DNA of 34,335 bases from Streptomyces sp. ISL-11 (GCF_018614525.1 NZ_JAGGOL010000154.1:1-34335); one strand, 5' to 3'. Numbered from the stretch's first letter, positions 8,176 through 16,576 are shown. Notes: generated from the letters alone by a model not told the origin. Numbers and translations are program-made.

Positions 8176-8976
8176 TCACGTGCCCGCGAGCGGCATCGAG
8201 GCGGCGACCAGCTGGCCCCGGGAGGCCGCGCGGTCCAGGGCCTCCCGCAGCATGTCCTCGCGCGGCTGCTGCCCGATCGTGCCGACCGGCGCCGCGAAGA
8301 CCAGCACCTTGCGCGTCTTGTGCACCGCCGACCGCCACTCGTCGGCCACCTGCATCGCCTGGTGCGCCTGCCACCAGGCGTTCGCCTGGCCGCCGCCGAT
8401 GCTCGGCTGGAGGATCGCGTGCAGCTTCCCCATGGCCAGCAGCACCGACCAGCCCGGGGTGGGCGCCGGCACCTGCTCGACGGAGGCGACGGGGGCGAAG
8501 CCCTGCTCGATCAGGAGCGGCAGGAAGACGTCGACGGGCCCGGTGGTGCCGGGCCGGGCGATCGGGCCGAGCGGCTCGACGACCAGCGCCGGGTGCAGCT
8601 CGTCGTCGACGAGGAGCAGACCGCTGGTGACGCCGAGCTCGGCCTGGACGGGCCCGTCGGCGGCCGGCATCGGCGCGGGCAGCGGGGGCGCCTGCGCGGA
8701 CTCGGCCTCGATGGACCGCACGGCGCCCTGGAGCTGCTCCTCGGAGACCGGGACGACCTGCGAGGGGATGCAGGCGGCGTGGGCGAAGGCCAGCACCGCC
8801 GTTTCCTCGCCGACGAAGAGGACGGTGCTGGTGCGCTCCCGCTCGGTGTTGCCGGGGGTGCGGCAGGAGGTGCAGTCGTAACTGCCCGGGGCGTTGTCGC
8901 CGCCGAGCAGTCGCTCGGCTTCTTCGTCGCCGATCTCGGCGCGGACGTCGTCACTGACGTCGAGCATGCGCGGCAC
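8176..8976 (-). CDS. Conserved hypothetical protein, actinobacterial
   Basis: 266 residues, no signal peptide or transmembrane segment. Near the N-terminus it has a single CxxC (SYDCTSCRTPG, ~33-43), followed by an alternating hydrophobic region (TSTVLFVGEETAVLAF) and a Pro/Ala linker near 95-110. The second domain contains VDVFLPLLIEQGFAP and a terminal segment VLVFAAPVGTIGQQPREDML. The two-part layout with VLVFA/TVLFVG strands suggests two related alpha/beta units, but no family was recognised with certainty. It begins divergently from the glycosyltransferase at 9274 across about 300 bases. Confidence 0.75.
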   Translation of the reverse strand: MPRMLDVSDDVRAEIGDEEAERLLGGDNAPGSYDCTSCRTPGNTERERTSTVLFVGEETAVLAFAHAACIPSQVVPVSEEQLQGAVRSIEAESAQAPPLPAPMPAADGPVQAELGVTSGLLLVDDELHPALVVEPLGPIARPGTTGPVDVFLPLLIEQGFAPVASVEQVPAPTPGWSVLLAMGKLHAILQPSIGGGQANAWWQAHQAMQVADEWRSAVHKTRKVLVFAAPVGTIGQQPREDMLREALDRAASRGQLVAASMPLAGT

Positions 8977-9273
8977 GGTGGCTCCTAGAACTCGGTGCGT
9001 TGTGCGCCGGGCGGTTCCCGGCTCGTATGGAAGACAACGGGGGAGCGACGGCAGGGGTCACGCCCCGGCGGCCTCCGCCCGGCCCGGGAAAACGCGAAAA
9101 GGGAGCGAAAGGAGAGGCAGTCGCGGAAAGTTCCCCGATCGGCTACCGATTCCCCATCCGTTCCGGAACGAGTTGGTGATCAGGGCCAACCTCCGGGCCT
9201 CCGGCACGGTCTAATCTTCCGGTAGGCGGGCTGCACGGAATGTCCGCGGCGAAACGGCTGCATACGGGGACGA
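8977..9273. other. Divergent intergenic region with short palindromes
   Basis: Non-coding gap between a leftward hypothetical gene and the rightward glycosyltransferase. It holds a perfect 12-base palindrome CGTTCCGGAACG (9159-9170), ATCGG-cta-CCGAT just before it, and GTTGG...CCAAC just after it. These are candidate operator elements; no gene was seen. Confidence 0.4.
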
Positions 9274-10524
9274 ATGCACATCTCATTCCTGATTCACAAC
9301 GCGTACGGCATCGGCGGCACGATCCGCACCACGTACAACCTGGCGAGCACGCTCGCCGAGCACCACGACGTGGAGATCGTCTCCGTCTTCCGCCACCGCG
9401 AGGAGCCCGTCTTCGCGCCGGGCGCGAAGGTGCGGCTGCGGCACCTGGTGGACCTCCGCAAGGGCACCCCCGGCTACGAGGGCGACGACCCGGAGTACGA
9501 GCGCCCCGCCGAGGTCTTCCCGCGCTCCGAGGGGCGCTACAAGCAGTACAGCGCCCTGACCGACCGGCGGATCGCCGAGCACCTGCGGAGCCTGGAGAGC
9601 GACGTCGTCGTCGGCACCCGGCCCGGCCTGAACGTGCACATCGCCCAGCAGGCCCGCCGCGGCGTGGTCCGCGTCGGCCAGGAGCACCTGACGCTCTCCA
9701 CCCATTCCCCGCAGCTCAAGCTGACCCTGCGCACCCACTACCCGCGCCTCGACGCCGTCACCACCGTCACCGAGGCCGACGCCGCGACCTACCGCAAGCT
9801 GATGCGGCTGCCCGGAGTGCGGGTCGAGGCGGTGCCCAACAGCATCCCCGCGCCCGCCCTCGCCCCCTCGGATTCCACCGGCAAGTGGGTCGTCGCCGCC
9901 GGCCGGCTCGCCCCCGCCAAGCGCTACGACCTGCTGATCCGGGCCTTCGAGAAGGTCGTCGCCGAGCGCCCCGACTGGCGGCTGCGGATCTACGGCGCCG
10001 GCGCCGAGCGCGCCAAGCTGCGCGCGCAGATCGACAAGCGCGGCCTGTACAACCACGTCTACCTCATGGGCCCCGCCAACCCCCTCGAAGCCGAGTGGGT
10101 CAAGGGCTCCGTCGGCGCCGTCACCTCCAGCCTGGAGTCCTTCGGCATGACCATCGTCGAGGCGATGCGCTGCGGCCTGCCGGTGGTCTCCACCGACTGC
10201 CCGCACGGCCCCGGCGAGATCATCGACAACGGCGTCGACGGGCTGCTGGTGCCCACCGGCAAGGTCGATGGCATCGCCGCCGGCCTGCTGAAGCTGATCA
10301 ACGACGACGAGCTGCGCGCCCGCATGGGCCGCGCGGCCCTGGAGAGCTCCGCCCGCTTCGACCCCGAGCGGGTGGCCGGGCGCTACGACGAGCTCTTCAC
10401 CGACCTGGTCTCGCGCGGCGGCCTGCGAGGCTCGCTGCACCGCACCCGCGGCGCCCTGCTCTCCAGCGCCCTGCGGACGAAGGACAAGAGCCGCGCCGCC
10501 CTGCGCAGGACGGGTGCCGCGTGA
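9274..10524 (+). CDS. Glycosyltransferase, GT4 family
   Basis: 416 residues with the GT-B fold of GT4 enzymes. The N-terminal domain starts MHISFLIHNAYGIGGTIRT, with the family's Gly-Gly acceptor loop. The C-terminal domain has VVAAGRLAPAKRYDLLIRAF (~208-227), the conserved E-x7-E region SSLESFGMTIVEAM (~288-301), PVVSTDCPHGPGEII and a C-terminal helical cap. It retains the anomeric configuration of a nucleotide-sugar donor; the acceptor is unknown, but a cell-wall or teichoic-acid-type glycopolymer is plausible. GGGGACGA just precedes the ATG. The stop overlaps the next gene by 1 base (TGATG), so the two are coupled. Confidence 0.9.
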   Translation: MHISFLIHNAYGIGGTIRTTYNLASTLAEHHDVEIVSVFRHREEPVFAPGAKVRLRHLVDLRKGTPGYEGDDPEYERPAEVFPRSEGRYKQYSALTDRRIAEHLRSLESDVVVGTRPGLNVHIAQQARRGVVRVGQEHLTLSTHSPQLKLTLRTHYPRLDAVTTVTEADAATYRKLMRLPGVRVEAVPNSIPAPALAPSDSTGKWVVAAGRLAPAKRYDLLIRAFEKVVAERPDWRLRIYGAGAERAKLRAQIDKRGLYNHVYLMGPANPLEAEWVKGSVGAVTSSLESFGMTIVEAMRCGLPVVSTDCPHGPGEIIDNGVDGLLVPTGKVDGIAAGLLKLINDDELRARMGRAALESSARFDPERVAGRYDELFTDLVSRGGLRGSLHRTRGALLSSALRTKDKSRAALRRTGAA

Positions 10525-11465
10525 TGGCCTCCACCCCCTCCCCCCAGTCCCCCGATTCCCCTGAGGAGCCCACCGTCGTGTCTGCCCCTCCCCTCTTCGG
10601 CGCCGGAGACCCCACCGCCGACTGCATCGCGGACTCCGCGGGCGGGCTCACCTTCGACCTCGACGCACCCGGCCTGCCCGACACCGCGGGCGACTGGTCC
10701 GCGGCGCTCGTCCTGCGCCGCCGGGGGAGCGAGGACCCGGAGGCCGAGGAGATCCGCTTGCCGCTCGCCCCCGACGGCGACGGGCGGCTGCGCGCCGTCC
10801 TGCCCAGCACCGTCGCCCTGCCCGAGGGCCGCTGGGACGCCTACGTCGCCTGTGCCGACGCCGAGCCCAGACGCCTGGTGCCCGGCCTCGCCGACCTGCG
10901 CTCGCTGGTCGACCGCCGGCCCGGACCGGGCACCTCACCGCTGGCCGTGCGCATCCCCTACGCGACCAAGCACGGCAACCTCTCGCTGCGCAGCTGGCTG
11001 CGCGGCCCGCACGCCGAGGCGGGCGACCTCCGCCCGGGCCCGGCCGGGCTGGCCGGCCACGGCCGCCTCTACCGCGTCGAGGACCCCGCGGCCTGGCTCG
11101 CCGGAGCCGTCGTCGAGGCCCGGCTGCGCCGCGACCCCGCGGTGGTCCGCACCGCCCCGGTGGCCCCGGACGAGCGGGACGGCGCCGACGCCCAGGACTT
11201 CACCTTCACCCTCGGCTTCGCCGGGCTGACCGAGGAGTGGCGGGGCGGGCTGGACGTCTGGGACCTGTGGCTGCGCACCGCCGACGGATCCGCCTCGGCC
11301 CGTATCGCCCGCATCCTGGACGACGTCGCCGACAAGAAGCAGATCTTCACCTACCCGGCGCGGTCCGTGGACGCCTCCTACGCGCCGGCGCAAGCCGGCC
11401 CGTATTTCACGGCCGACAACGACCTCGCGATCCGTATCGAGGAACGTCCGCCGGTCGCGCACTGA
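10524..11465 (+). CDS. Hypothetical protein coupled to the glycosyltransferase
   Basis: 313 residues from ATG 10524, whose A is the last base of the glycosyltransferase stop. A GTG at 10578 has a much better ribosome site (GAGGAG, 9 bases upstream) and would give 295 residues, removing a Pro/Ser-rich leader; either is possible. The protein is rich in beta-type segments and seems to contain two related parts, each with a 'W.L.LR' strand (DWSAALVLRRRG near 55; LDVWDLWLRTADG near 240). It has no signal peptide or membrane segment. Similar partners of GT4 enzymes are often labelled 'transferase'. It probably assists or modifies the glycan made by its neighbour; this is inferred only from context. 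Confidence 0.75.
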   Translation: MASTPSPQSPDSPEEPTVVSAPPLFGAGDPTADCIADSAGGLTFDLDAPGLPDTAGDWSAALVLRRRGSEDPEAEEIRLPLAPDGDGRLRAVLPSTVALPEGRWDAYVACADAEPRRLVPGLADLRSLVDRRPGPGTSPLAVRIPYATKHGNLSLRSWLRGPHAEAGDLRPGPAGLAGHGRLYRVEDPAAWLAGAVVEARLRRDPAVVRTAPVAPDERDGADAQDFTFTLGFAGLTEEWRGGLDVWDLWLRTADGSASARIARILDDVADKKQIFTYPARSVDASYAPAQAGPYFTADNDLAIRIEERPPVAH

Positions 11466-11492
11466 TCCACCGAGCGGTCCGGGCCGATCGGA

Positions 11493-11517
11493 GTATGGTT
11501 TTGAACCAAAGGGGCAC
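11493..11517 (+). promoter_or_regulatory. Sigma-B-like promoter candidate for the hydrophobic peptide
   Basis: GTAT (11493-11496), 15 bases, then GGGCAC (11512-11517), close to the streptomycete sigma-B-group consensus GNNT-N14-16-GGGTAC. Transcription would start about 17 bases before the ATG at 11541, just upstream of its GGAGG. A matching arrangement precedes gvpO. Confidence 0.35.
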
Positions 11518-11540
11518 TCGCATCGATGGAGGTGCGAAAA

Positions 11541-11711
11541 ATGGTTCCTGTCCTTCTCGTCCTGCTCCTGGCCCTGGTGCTCTTCGGCGTCGGATTCGCC
11601 GTCAAGGCACTGTGGTGGATCGCCCTCGCGGTCCTGGTGATCTGGCTGCTCGGTTTCCTCTTCCGCTCCACCGGAGCCGGGGGATCGAGGGGTCGCTGGT
11701 ATCGGTGGTGA
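11541..11711 (+). CDS. Small hydrophobic membrane protein
   Basis: 56 residues: two closely spaced transmembrane segments (about 1-22, VPVLLVLLLALVLFGVGFAV, and 25-45, LWWIALAVLVIWLLGFLF) and a polar tail ending GGSRGRWYRW. The ATG at 11541 is preceded by GGAGG (11528-11532) at an 8-base distance; an in-frame ATG at 11526 lies upstream of that site and is rejected. Such peptides, annotated simply as 'hydrophobic protein', are common in streptomycetes and are thought to be stress-related. The sigma-B-like promoter candidate upstream fits that idea. Function unproven. Confidence 0.8.
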   Translation: MVPVLLVLLLALVLFGVGFAVKALWWIALAVLVIWLLGFLFRSTGAGGSRGRWYRW

Positions 11712-11752
11712 GCGGCGGCCCTCCGCCATGACGAGGGTCGGACGCCCGGGAA

Positions 11753-11785
11753 GACCGTCGGGGACGCGAGCCGTTCCCGACGGTC
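11753..11785. terminator. Bidirectional terminator between hydrophobic peptide and ctaD
   Basis: GACCGTCGGG (11753-11762) pairs perfectly with CCCGACGGTC (11776-11785); two further pairs (one G-T) extend the stem. It lies between two convergent genes and can serve both. Confidence 0.7.
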
Positions 11786-11815
11786 GTCGTATCTGACGCG
11801 CCGTGAGCCGCCCGG

Positions 11816-13501
11816 TCAGGGACGGGCCCGCTCCGGTTCCACGGGGGCCGGCGGCTCCTCCCCGCGGACGATGTCCGGGTGGTGCAGGTCGAAGGCCGGC
11901 GACTCGGAGCGGATCCGCGGCAGCGTGACGAAGTTGTGCCGCGGCGGCGGGCACGAGGTCGCCCATTCCAGGGAGCGGCCGAAGCCCCACGGGTCGTCCA
12001 CCTCGACGCGCTTGCCGTACTTGGCCGTCTTCCAGATGTTGTAGAAGAACGGCAGGTTCGACAGCCCCAGCAGGAACGCCCCGATCGAGGACACCGTGTT
12101 CAGGGCCGTGAAGCCGTCGGCCGCCAGATAGTCGGAGTACCGCCGCGGCATGCCCTCCGCGCCCAGCCAGTGCTGGACGAGGAACGTCGTGTGGAAGCCC
12201 ACGAACAGCGTCCAGAAGTGCAGCTTCCCCAGCCGCTCGTCCAGGAACTTGCCGGTGAACTTCGGCCACCAGAAGTAGAAGCCCGCGAACATCGCGAACA
12301 CCACCGTCCCGAAGACCACGTAGTGGAAGTGCGCCACCACGAAGTAGGTGTCCGTGACGTGGAAGTCCAGCGGCGGCGACGCCAGGATCACGCCGGTGAG
12401 CCCGCCGAACAGGAAGCTCACCAGGAAGCCCACCGCCCACAGCATCGGCGTCTCGAACGACAGCGATCCCTGCCACATCGTGCCGATCCAGTTGAAGAAC
12501 TTCACCCCGGTCGGCACCGCGATGAGGAACGACATGAAGGAGAAGAACGGCAGCAGCACCGCGCCGGTGGCGAACATGTGGTGCGCCCAGACCACCACCG
12601 ACAGCGCGGTGATCGCCATGGTCGCGCCGATCAGCATCACATAGCCGAAGATCGGCTTCCGGGAGAAGACCGGGATGATCTCCGTGACGATGCCGAAGAA
12701 CGGCAGCGCGATGATGTAGACCTCCGGGTGGCCGAAGAACCAGAACAGGTGCTGCCACAGCAGCGCCCCGCCGTTGTCCGCCTGGAAGACCTGCGAGCCG
12801 AACCGTCGGTCCGCCTCCAGGCAGAGCAGCGCCGCCGCCAGGACGGGGAAGGCCAGCAGGATCAGGATCGAGGTGAACAGTACGTTCCAGGTGAAGACGG
12901 GCATCCGGAACATCGTCATCCCCGGAGCCCGCATCCCGATGATGGTGGTCAGGAAGTTCACCGCGCCCAGGATCGTGCCGAAACCGGACAGCGCCAGCCC
13001 CAGGATCCACATGTCGGTGCCGGTGCCCGGCGAGCGGACCATGCTGTTCAGCGGCGCGTAGCCGGTCCAGCCGAACGTGGCACCGCCCTGCGGCATCAGC
13101 AGGCTCCCCACCACGATCAGGGCGCCGAAGAGGTACATCCAGTAGGACAGCATGTTCAGCCGGGGGAACGCCACGTCCGGCGAGCCGATCTGCAACGGCA
13201 TGATGGCGTTGGCGAACCCGGCGAACGCCGGCGTCGCGAACAGCAGCAGCATGATCGTGCCGTGCGCCGTGAACGCCTCGTTGTAGCGCTCGTTGGTCAG
13301 CAGCTGGAGGCCGGGCCGGGCCAGTTCGGCCCGTACCAGCATGGCCAGCAGCCCCGCCACCAGGAAGAAGCCGAACGAGGTGATCAGGTAGAGGTGCCCG
13401 ATCTTCTTGTGGTCGGTGGTCGTCAGCCAGTCCACCACGATCCGGCCGGGCCGCCGCTCCCCGACCTCACCGGCGGCCGCCTGCGCGGTGTCCGTCCCCA
13501 T
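11816..13501 (-). CDS. ctaD: Cytochrome c oxidase subunit I (orphan copy)
   Basis: Heme-copper oxidase catalytic subunit; reduces O2 and pumps protons in the cytoplasmic membrane. 561 residues with about 12 transmembrane helices. Diagnostic residues: the low-spin heme ligand in FTAHGTIM; HPEVYI with the CuB His and its cross-linked Tyr; the WAHHMF pair of CuB ligands; and VAHFHYV with the two heme ligands. DTYFVVAHFHYV and HPEVY identify an aa3-type enzyme. There is no ctaC, ctaE or ctaF next to it, so this is probably a second, isolated copy rather than the main oxidase operon gene. It starts 100 bases downstream of gvpK on the same strand and may be cotranscribed with the gas-vesicle genes. 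Confidence 0.94.
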   Translation of the reverse strand: MGTDTAQAAAGEVGERRPGRIVVDWLTTTDHKKIGHLYLITSFGFFLVAGLLAMLVRAELARPGLQLLTNERYNEAFTAHGTIMLLLFATPAFAGFANAIMPLQIGSPDVAFPRLNMLSYWMYLFGALIVVGSLLMPQGGATFGWTGYAPLNSMVRSPGTGTDMWILGLALSGFGTILGAVNFLTTIIGMRAPGMTMFRMPVFTWNVLFTSILILLAFPVLAAALLCLEADRRFGSQVFQADNGGALLWQHLFWFFGHPEVYIIALPFFGIVTEIIPVFSRKPIFGYVMLIGATMAITALSVVVWAHHMFATGAVLLPFFSFMSFLIAVPTGVKFFNWIGTMWQGSLSFETPMLWAVGFLVSFLFGGLTGVILASPPLDFHVTDTYFVVAHFHYVVFGTVVFAMFAGFYFWWPKFTGKFLDERLGKLHFWTLFVGFHTTFLVQHWLGAEGMPRRYSDYLAADGFTALNTVSSIGAFLLGLSNLPFFYNIWKTAKYGKRVEVDDPWGFGRSLEWATSCPPPRHNFVTLPRIRSESPAFDLHHPDIVRGEEPPAPVEPERARP

Positions 13502-13601
13502 CTGCGCTCCCTCGATGTCACCTTCGACGGGCTTTCGGGCTCACGCCATGATGCTCGCCCCACCGTCCGTCGCGCGAGGGCGCGTCCGGTGTGTCACGTC
13601 C

Positions 13602-13877
13602 TCACTTCGGTGGCAGCAGGGGACCCAGGGGCCCCAGGTCCACGTTCAGGTCCGCCGGCTCCAGCCCGTAGCGCGTCCGCAGCTCCTCCATCCGGTCCGC
13701 CAGCAGCATCAGCGTCAGTCCGATCCGCTCCTCCTGATCCTCGGTCAGGTCGCCCTGGTCCACCCGGCGCAGCGCCTGGCGCTCCATCAGCTGCCGCAGC
13801 AGCTCCACGACCGTCAGGACCAGCCGCATCAGGTCCCGTTCGACGGTGTCCCGGTCCAGCTCCACGCGGCGCGTCAC
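13602..13877 (-). CDS. gvpK: Gas vesicle protein GvpK
   Basis: 91 residues, typical short GvpK: a basic start, a long amphipathic helix (RDTVERDLMRLVLTVVELLR, ~9-28), the conserved ERQALRRVDQGDLTEDQEER block (~33-52) and a LADRMEELR helix. The C-terminus is Pro/Leu-rich (GPLGPLLPPK). GvpK is an accessory protein of vesicle assembly. The start GTG overlaps the gvpS stop by 4 bases (GTGA). Last gene of the gas-vesicle run; ctaD follows after 100 bases. Confidence 0.9.
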   Translation of the reverse strand: MTRRVELDRDTVERDLMRLVLTVVELLRQLMERQALRRVDQGDLTEDQEERIGLTLMLLADRMEELRTRYGLEPADLNVDLGPLGPLLPPK

Positions 13878-14089
13878 GACGCGCCTCCTTCCCACGGCAG
13901 TTCCCACGGCGGGGGCACGGAAGCGTCGACCGAGCCGATCAGGGCGTGCAGATCGATCCGTACGAGGTCGACGTCGGCGATCCGCAGGGTCAGGTCACCG
14001 GCCAGCACGACCCCGCCCGCCAGCAGCCGGTCGAGGACGTCCAGCAGGGACAGCTCCCGCCCCTGCCCCAGCGGCGCGCCGCCGGTCAC
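13874..14089 (-). CDS. gvpS: Gas vesicle protein GvpS (GvpA/J-family)
   Basis: 71 residues, a compact GvpA-fold protein: LLDVLDRLLAGGVVLAGDLT and RIADVDLVRIDLHALIGSVD (~15-55) match the helix-strand-strand-helix core of the GvpA/J/M/S family, followed by a short Trp/Pro tail. It is probably a minor shell or nucleation component. The start GTG overlaps the gvpL stop by 4 bases. The assignment as S rather than J or M rests mainly on position before gvpK. Confidence 0.85.
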   Translation of the reverse strand: MTGGAPLGQGRELSLLDVLDRLLAGGVVLAGDLTLRIADVDLVRIDLHALIGSVDASVPPPWELPWEGGAS

Positions 14090-14868
14090 CGGGGTTCCGG
14101 GGTGACGAAGGAGTACGGGGCCCACGGGCCGGAGAGCTCGACCCGCAGGCCGTCCGGGCGGTCCGCGAAGGAGCCGACCGCCGTCCGGAACGCCTGGCAG
14201 CGCTCGCGCCGGACCAGATACGCGGCGTTGAGGAGGTTGTGGCCGGCCCCTCCGGCGAGCCGGGCGTCGCGCGCCGGGTGCAGCCGGGCCTCCTCGGCCA
14301 GGGTGAGCAGCGCGCCGTGGACCTCGGCCGCGGCCTCCCGCACGCGTCGCCCGTCCTCCTCGCGGGCGCGGTGCTCGGCCCCGCGCCGGGCGAGGTAGTC
14401 GCGCCCGGAGCGGGCCGGCCCGGTGGCCGGGGGAGGGCTGTCCGGCGGGTCCGTCCAGAGCTTCACGGCCCATTCGGCCCGCCCGTCCAGGCGGTCGAGC
14501 GTCGCGTCGAGCTCGTCGTGCCCGGCCGCCAGCATCCGCCGCAACCCGTGCTCGTCGCGGTAGACGGTGGCCAGCCGCAGCGGCAGCACGCAGGCCCGCG
14601 CCGAGGCGGCGTCCACGACCCGCTGGTGGCCGCGGGCGACCCGCTCCAGCCACCCCAGGTCCTCCAGCCGCTCCCGCAGCGGAGCCTCGCCGAACTCCGC
14701 CGCCGGGACCGTGCCCACCAGCGCCACCAGGCCCCGCTGCCGCACGCCGCGCACGGGCCCGCCCGTCACGCCCCCGACACCGGCCAGGGAATCCTCCGGC
14801 AGGTCGGTGTCCCGGGCGACGGCGTAGGCGTACAGCAGCTCCCCGGCGGTCGTCCCCGTGTCGGTCAT
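14086..14868 (-). CDS. gvpL: Gas vesicle protein GvpL (GvpF/L family)
   Basis: 260 residues. The N-terminal part (ELLYAYAVARDTDLP) and C-terminal ending APYSFVTPEPR are hallmarks of the GvpF/GvpL family; CVLPLRLATVYRDEHGLRRM (~95-115) is the conserved ferredoxin-like core. The protein is an assembly accessory factor thought to bind GvpA. The ATG at 14868 overlaps the gvpJ stop by 4 bases (ATGA). A longer reading frame upstream is ignored because the overlap start matches the family start. Paralogous to gvpF at 15379-16098. Confidence 0.9.
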   Translation of the reverse strand: MTDTGTTAGELLYAYAVARDTDLPEDSLAGVGGVTGGPVRGVRQRGLVALVGTVPAAEFGEAPLRERLEDLGWLERVARGHQRVVDAASARACVLPLRLATVYRDEHGLRRMLAAGHDELDATLDRLDGRAEWAVKLWTDPPDSPPPATGPARSGRDYLARRGAEHRAREEDGRRVREAAAEVHGALLTLAEEARLHPARDARLAGGAGHNLLNAAYLVRRERCQAFRTAVGSFADRPDGLRVELSGPWAPYSFVTPEPR

Positions 14869-15182
14869 GGTGCTTCCTCCCGTGACTCCAGTTCGGCGAT
14901 ACGGGCCTTCAGGCGCTCGTTCTCGCCGCTCAGGTCCCGTCGGCGGGCTCCGGGGGAGAGGGCGGGGTCGTGCTCCCACCAGTCGATGCCCATCTCCTTC
15001 GCCTTGTCGACGGAGACGACGATCAATCGCAGCTTGATGGTCAGGAGTTCGATGTCGAGCAGGTTGACGCGGATGTCGCCCGCGATGACCACGCCCTTGT
15101 CGAGCACCCGTTCAAGGATGTCGGCGAGGTTGGCCGAGCCGCCGGGCGGCGGTGGATCGGGCAGCCGGCTCGGGAAGGTCAT
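14865..15182 (-). CDS. gvpJ: Gas vesicle protein GvpJ (GvpA-like minor shell protein)
   Basis: 105 residues. NLADILERVLDKGVVIAGDI and RVNLLDIELLTIKLRLIVVS (~18-57) form the GvpA-type core, with VDKAKEMGIDWWEHDPAL and a coiled-coil tail (ENERLKARIAELESREE). The internal ATG at 15182 overlaps the gvpG stop (ATGA), matching every other junction in the operon; an ATG five codons earlier (15197) has no better ribosome site. GvpJ homologues help shape or nucleate the vesicle. Confidence 0.88.
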   Translation of the reverse strand: MTFPSRLPDPPPPGGSANLADILERVLDKGVVIAGDIRVNLLDIELLTIKLRLIVVSVDKAKEMGIDWWEHDPALSPGARRRDLSGENERLKARIAELESREEAP

Positions 15183-15382
15183 GGCGTCCCCGTCCATCGC
15201 CGCGCCTCTTCCAGGCGGTCCAGGAGCGCGTCCTCCCGCCGGTCGAACTCCTCCTCGTCGATCAGTCCCGCCGTCAACCGCGCCTCCAGCTCCTTGAGTT
15301 CGTACCGGACGGTGGCCGGGTCGTAGTACAGGCGTTCCGCCTCGGCCAGCACCTGCCGCAGCACCCAGCCCACGAACGTCAC
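15179..15382 (-). CDS. gvpG: Gas vesicle protein GvpG
   Basis: 67 residues, entirely helical: WVLRQVLAEAERLYYDPATV followed by RYELKELEARLTAGLIDEEE and EDALLDRLEEAR. This matches the short GvpG family, an assembly accessory that interacts with GvpF/L. The GTG at 15382 overlaps the gvpF stop (GTGA); the TGA stop overlaps the gvpJ start. No gvpY or gvpZ lies between gvpG and gvpJ, unlike my recollection of the S. coelicolor cluster. Confidence 0.88.
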   Translation of the reverse strand: MTFVGWVLRQVLAEAERLYYDPATVRYELKELEARLTAGLIDEEEFDRREDALLDRLEEARRWTGTP

Positions 15383-16098
15383 GCCGTGACGAAGCTGTAG
15401 GGCGGCAGCGGGCCGTTCACCTTGAGGTCCAGCTGCGGTTGCGCCTCCTGGAGCCGGCCGATCGCGGTGAGCAGGTGCTCGGCGGACGCCTCGGGGACCA
15501 GCAGGGAGAGGTTGACGAACCAGCCGGCGCTCTCGGGACCGGGCCGGCAGTCCTCGGCCAGCGGGGTCAGGGTCGCCTCGACCAGATGGGCGTCGCGCGC
15601 CTCGCGTTCGCGCACTCCGTTGGCGATCATCTCGCCGAAGCGCAGGCGTTGCTCGTACGTGCCGCCGCCGGCCGCCCGGTTGGCCTCGGCCAGGGTGCGC
15701 AGCTCGGCGTTGTCGGCGAGGACGAGGTGGAGCACGACGTCCTCGCGGTGCACGGCCTTGATGTTGTACTCGACGCGGCCGGTGAGCCGCTCCAGCTGCT
15801 CGTGGTAGCGGTCGCGGTGCTCGGCGAGCACCGCGCGCACCTTGTCGTCGCTGTCGGAGACGCTGCCGAAGCGCATGGGCAGCACGGCGGCGCGCCGGCC
15901 GACCTCCGACAGCACCTGCTGGTGGGCCAGCAGGTCGCGGCGCTTGGGCCGCAGCCGCTCCGGGCAGTCGCTGACCACCGCGGAGAGCCCGTTCTCGTCG
16001 AGGATGCGCACGGGCAGCGGGGGGTCGCCGATGCCGGTGAGTCCTTCGGGCAGGCCGGTCCGCTCGCCGCGCGCGATGCCGTAGACGTAGGTGCTCAT
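15379..16098 (-). CDS. gvpF: Gas vesicle protein GvpF (GvpF/L family)
   Basis: 239 residues. The start MSTYVYGIARG, the core AVLPMRFGSVSDSDDKVRAV (~72-91), the RVEYNIKAVHRED segment and the ending LPPYSFVTA are diagnostic for GvpF/L. GvpF binds GvpA and is needed for vesicle formation in characterised systems. The ATG at 16098 overlaps the gvpA stop by 4 bases (ATGA), and its own TGA overlaps the gvpG start. Shares the family ending with gvpL. Confidence 0.92.
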   Translation of the reverse strand: MSTYVYGIARGERTGLPEGLTGIGDPPLPVRILDENGLSAVVSDCPERLRPKRRDLLAHQQVLSEVGRRAAVLPMRFGSVSDSDDKVRAVLAEHRDRYHEQLERLTGRVEYNIKAVHREDVVLHLVLADNAELRTLAEANRAAGGGTYEQRLRFGEMIANGVREREARDAHLVEATLTPLAEDCRPGPESAGWFVNLSLLVPEASAEHLLTAIGRLQEAQPQLDLKVNGPLPPYSFVTA

Positions 16099-16508
16099 TC
16101 GCCCTCCTCCTTCTTGCGGGAGCCGGTGGCGCGGCGGACCCGGCTCTCGCCTTTGTCCTTGGCCTGGCCGAGGGCGTCGGTGACGGTCTGGGCGGCGCCG
16201 GACAGCGCGCCCTTGGCCTTGCCGCGGGCGCCGCTCTCGGTGACCTCGCCGACGAGGTCGGGCAGGCCGGGGTTCCGGTGGGGGCCGGCCTCCAGGTCGA
16301 GGCGGTTGCACGCCTCGGCGAAGCGCAGGTAGGTGTCCACGCTGGCCACCACCACCCGAATGTCGATCTTGAGGATCTCGATGCCGACCAGGGAGACGCG
16401 GACGAACGCGTCGATCACCAGGCCGCGGTCGAGAACCAGTTCCAGGACGTCGTACAGGCCGCTGGTGCCGCCCGCACCCCCGGACTGCTGTGCCGGGACA
16501 ACGCTCAT
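16095..16508 (-). CDS. gvpA: Gas vesicle structural protein GvpA, with basic C-terminal extension
   Basis: 137 residues, nearly twice the ~70 of cyanobacterial or archaeal GvpA. The core YDVLELVLDRGLVIDAFVRV and SLVGIEILKIDIRVVVASVD through TYLRFAEACNRL (~22-75) matches GvpA very closely. It is followed by a Lys/Arg/Glu-rich tail (ARGKAKGALSG...SRKKEEGE) not present in classical GvpA. GvpA is the main shell protein. The ATG at 16508 is preceded by GAGAGGAAG at a 9-base distance; a TTG three codons earlier is rejected. Its stop overlaps gvpF. Confidence 0.92.
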   Translation of the reverse strand: MSVVPAQQSGGAGGTSGLYDVLELVLDRGLVIDAFVRVSLVGIEILKIDIRVVVASVDTYLRFAEACNRLDLEAGPHRNPGLPDLVGEVTESGARGKAKGALSGAAQTVTDALGQAKDKGESRVRRATGSRKKEEGE

Positions 16509-16576
16509 GTCGGACAACTTCCTCTCGTGACCGGTGACCTATGGACGGGGCGGGCCCGGAGGCCCGGCGGGCCGTT

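Noticed and set aside
11879..14398. A long rightward open frame of over 800 codons
   Set aside because: Antisense to ctaD and gvpK/S/L, which have clear family motifs; composition is Arg/Gln/His-rich without domains.
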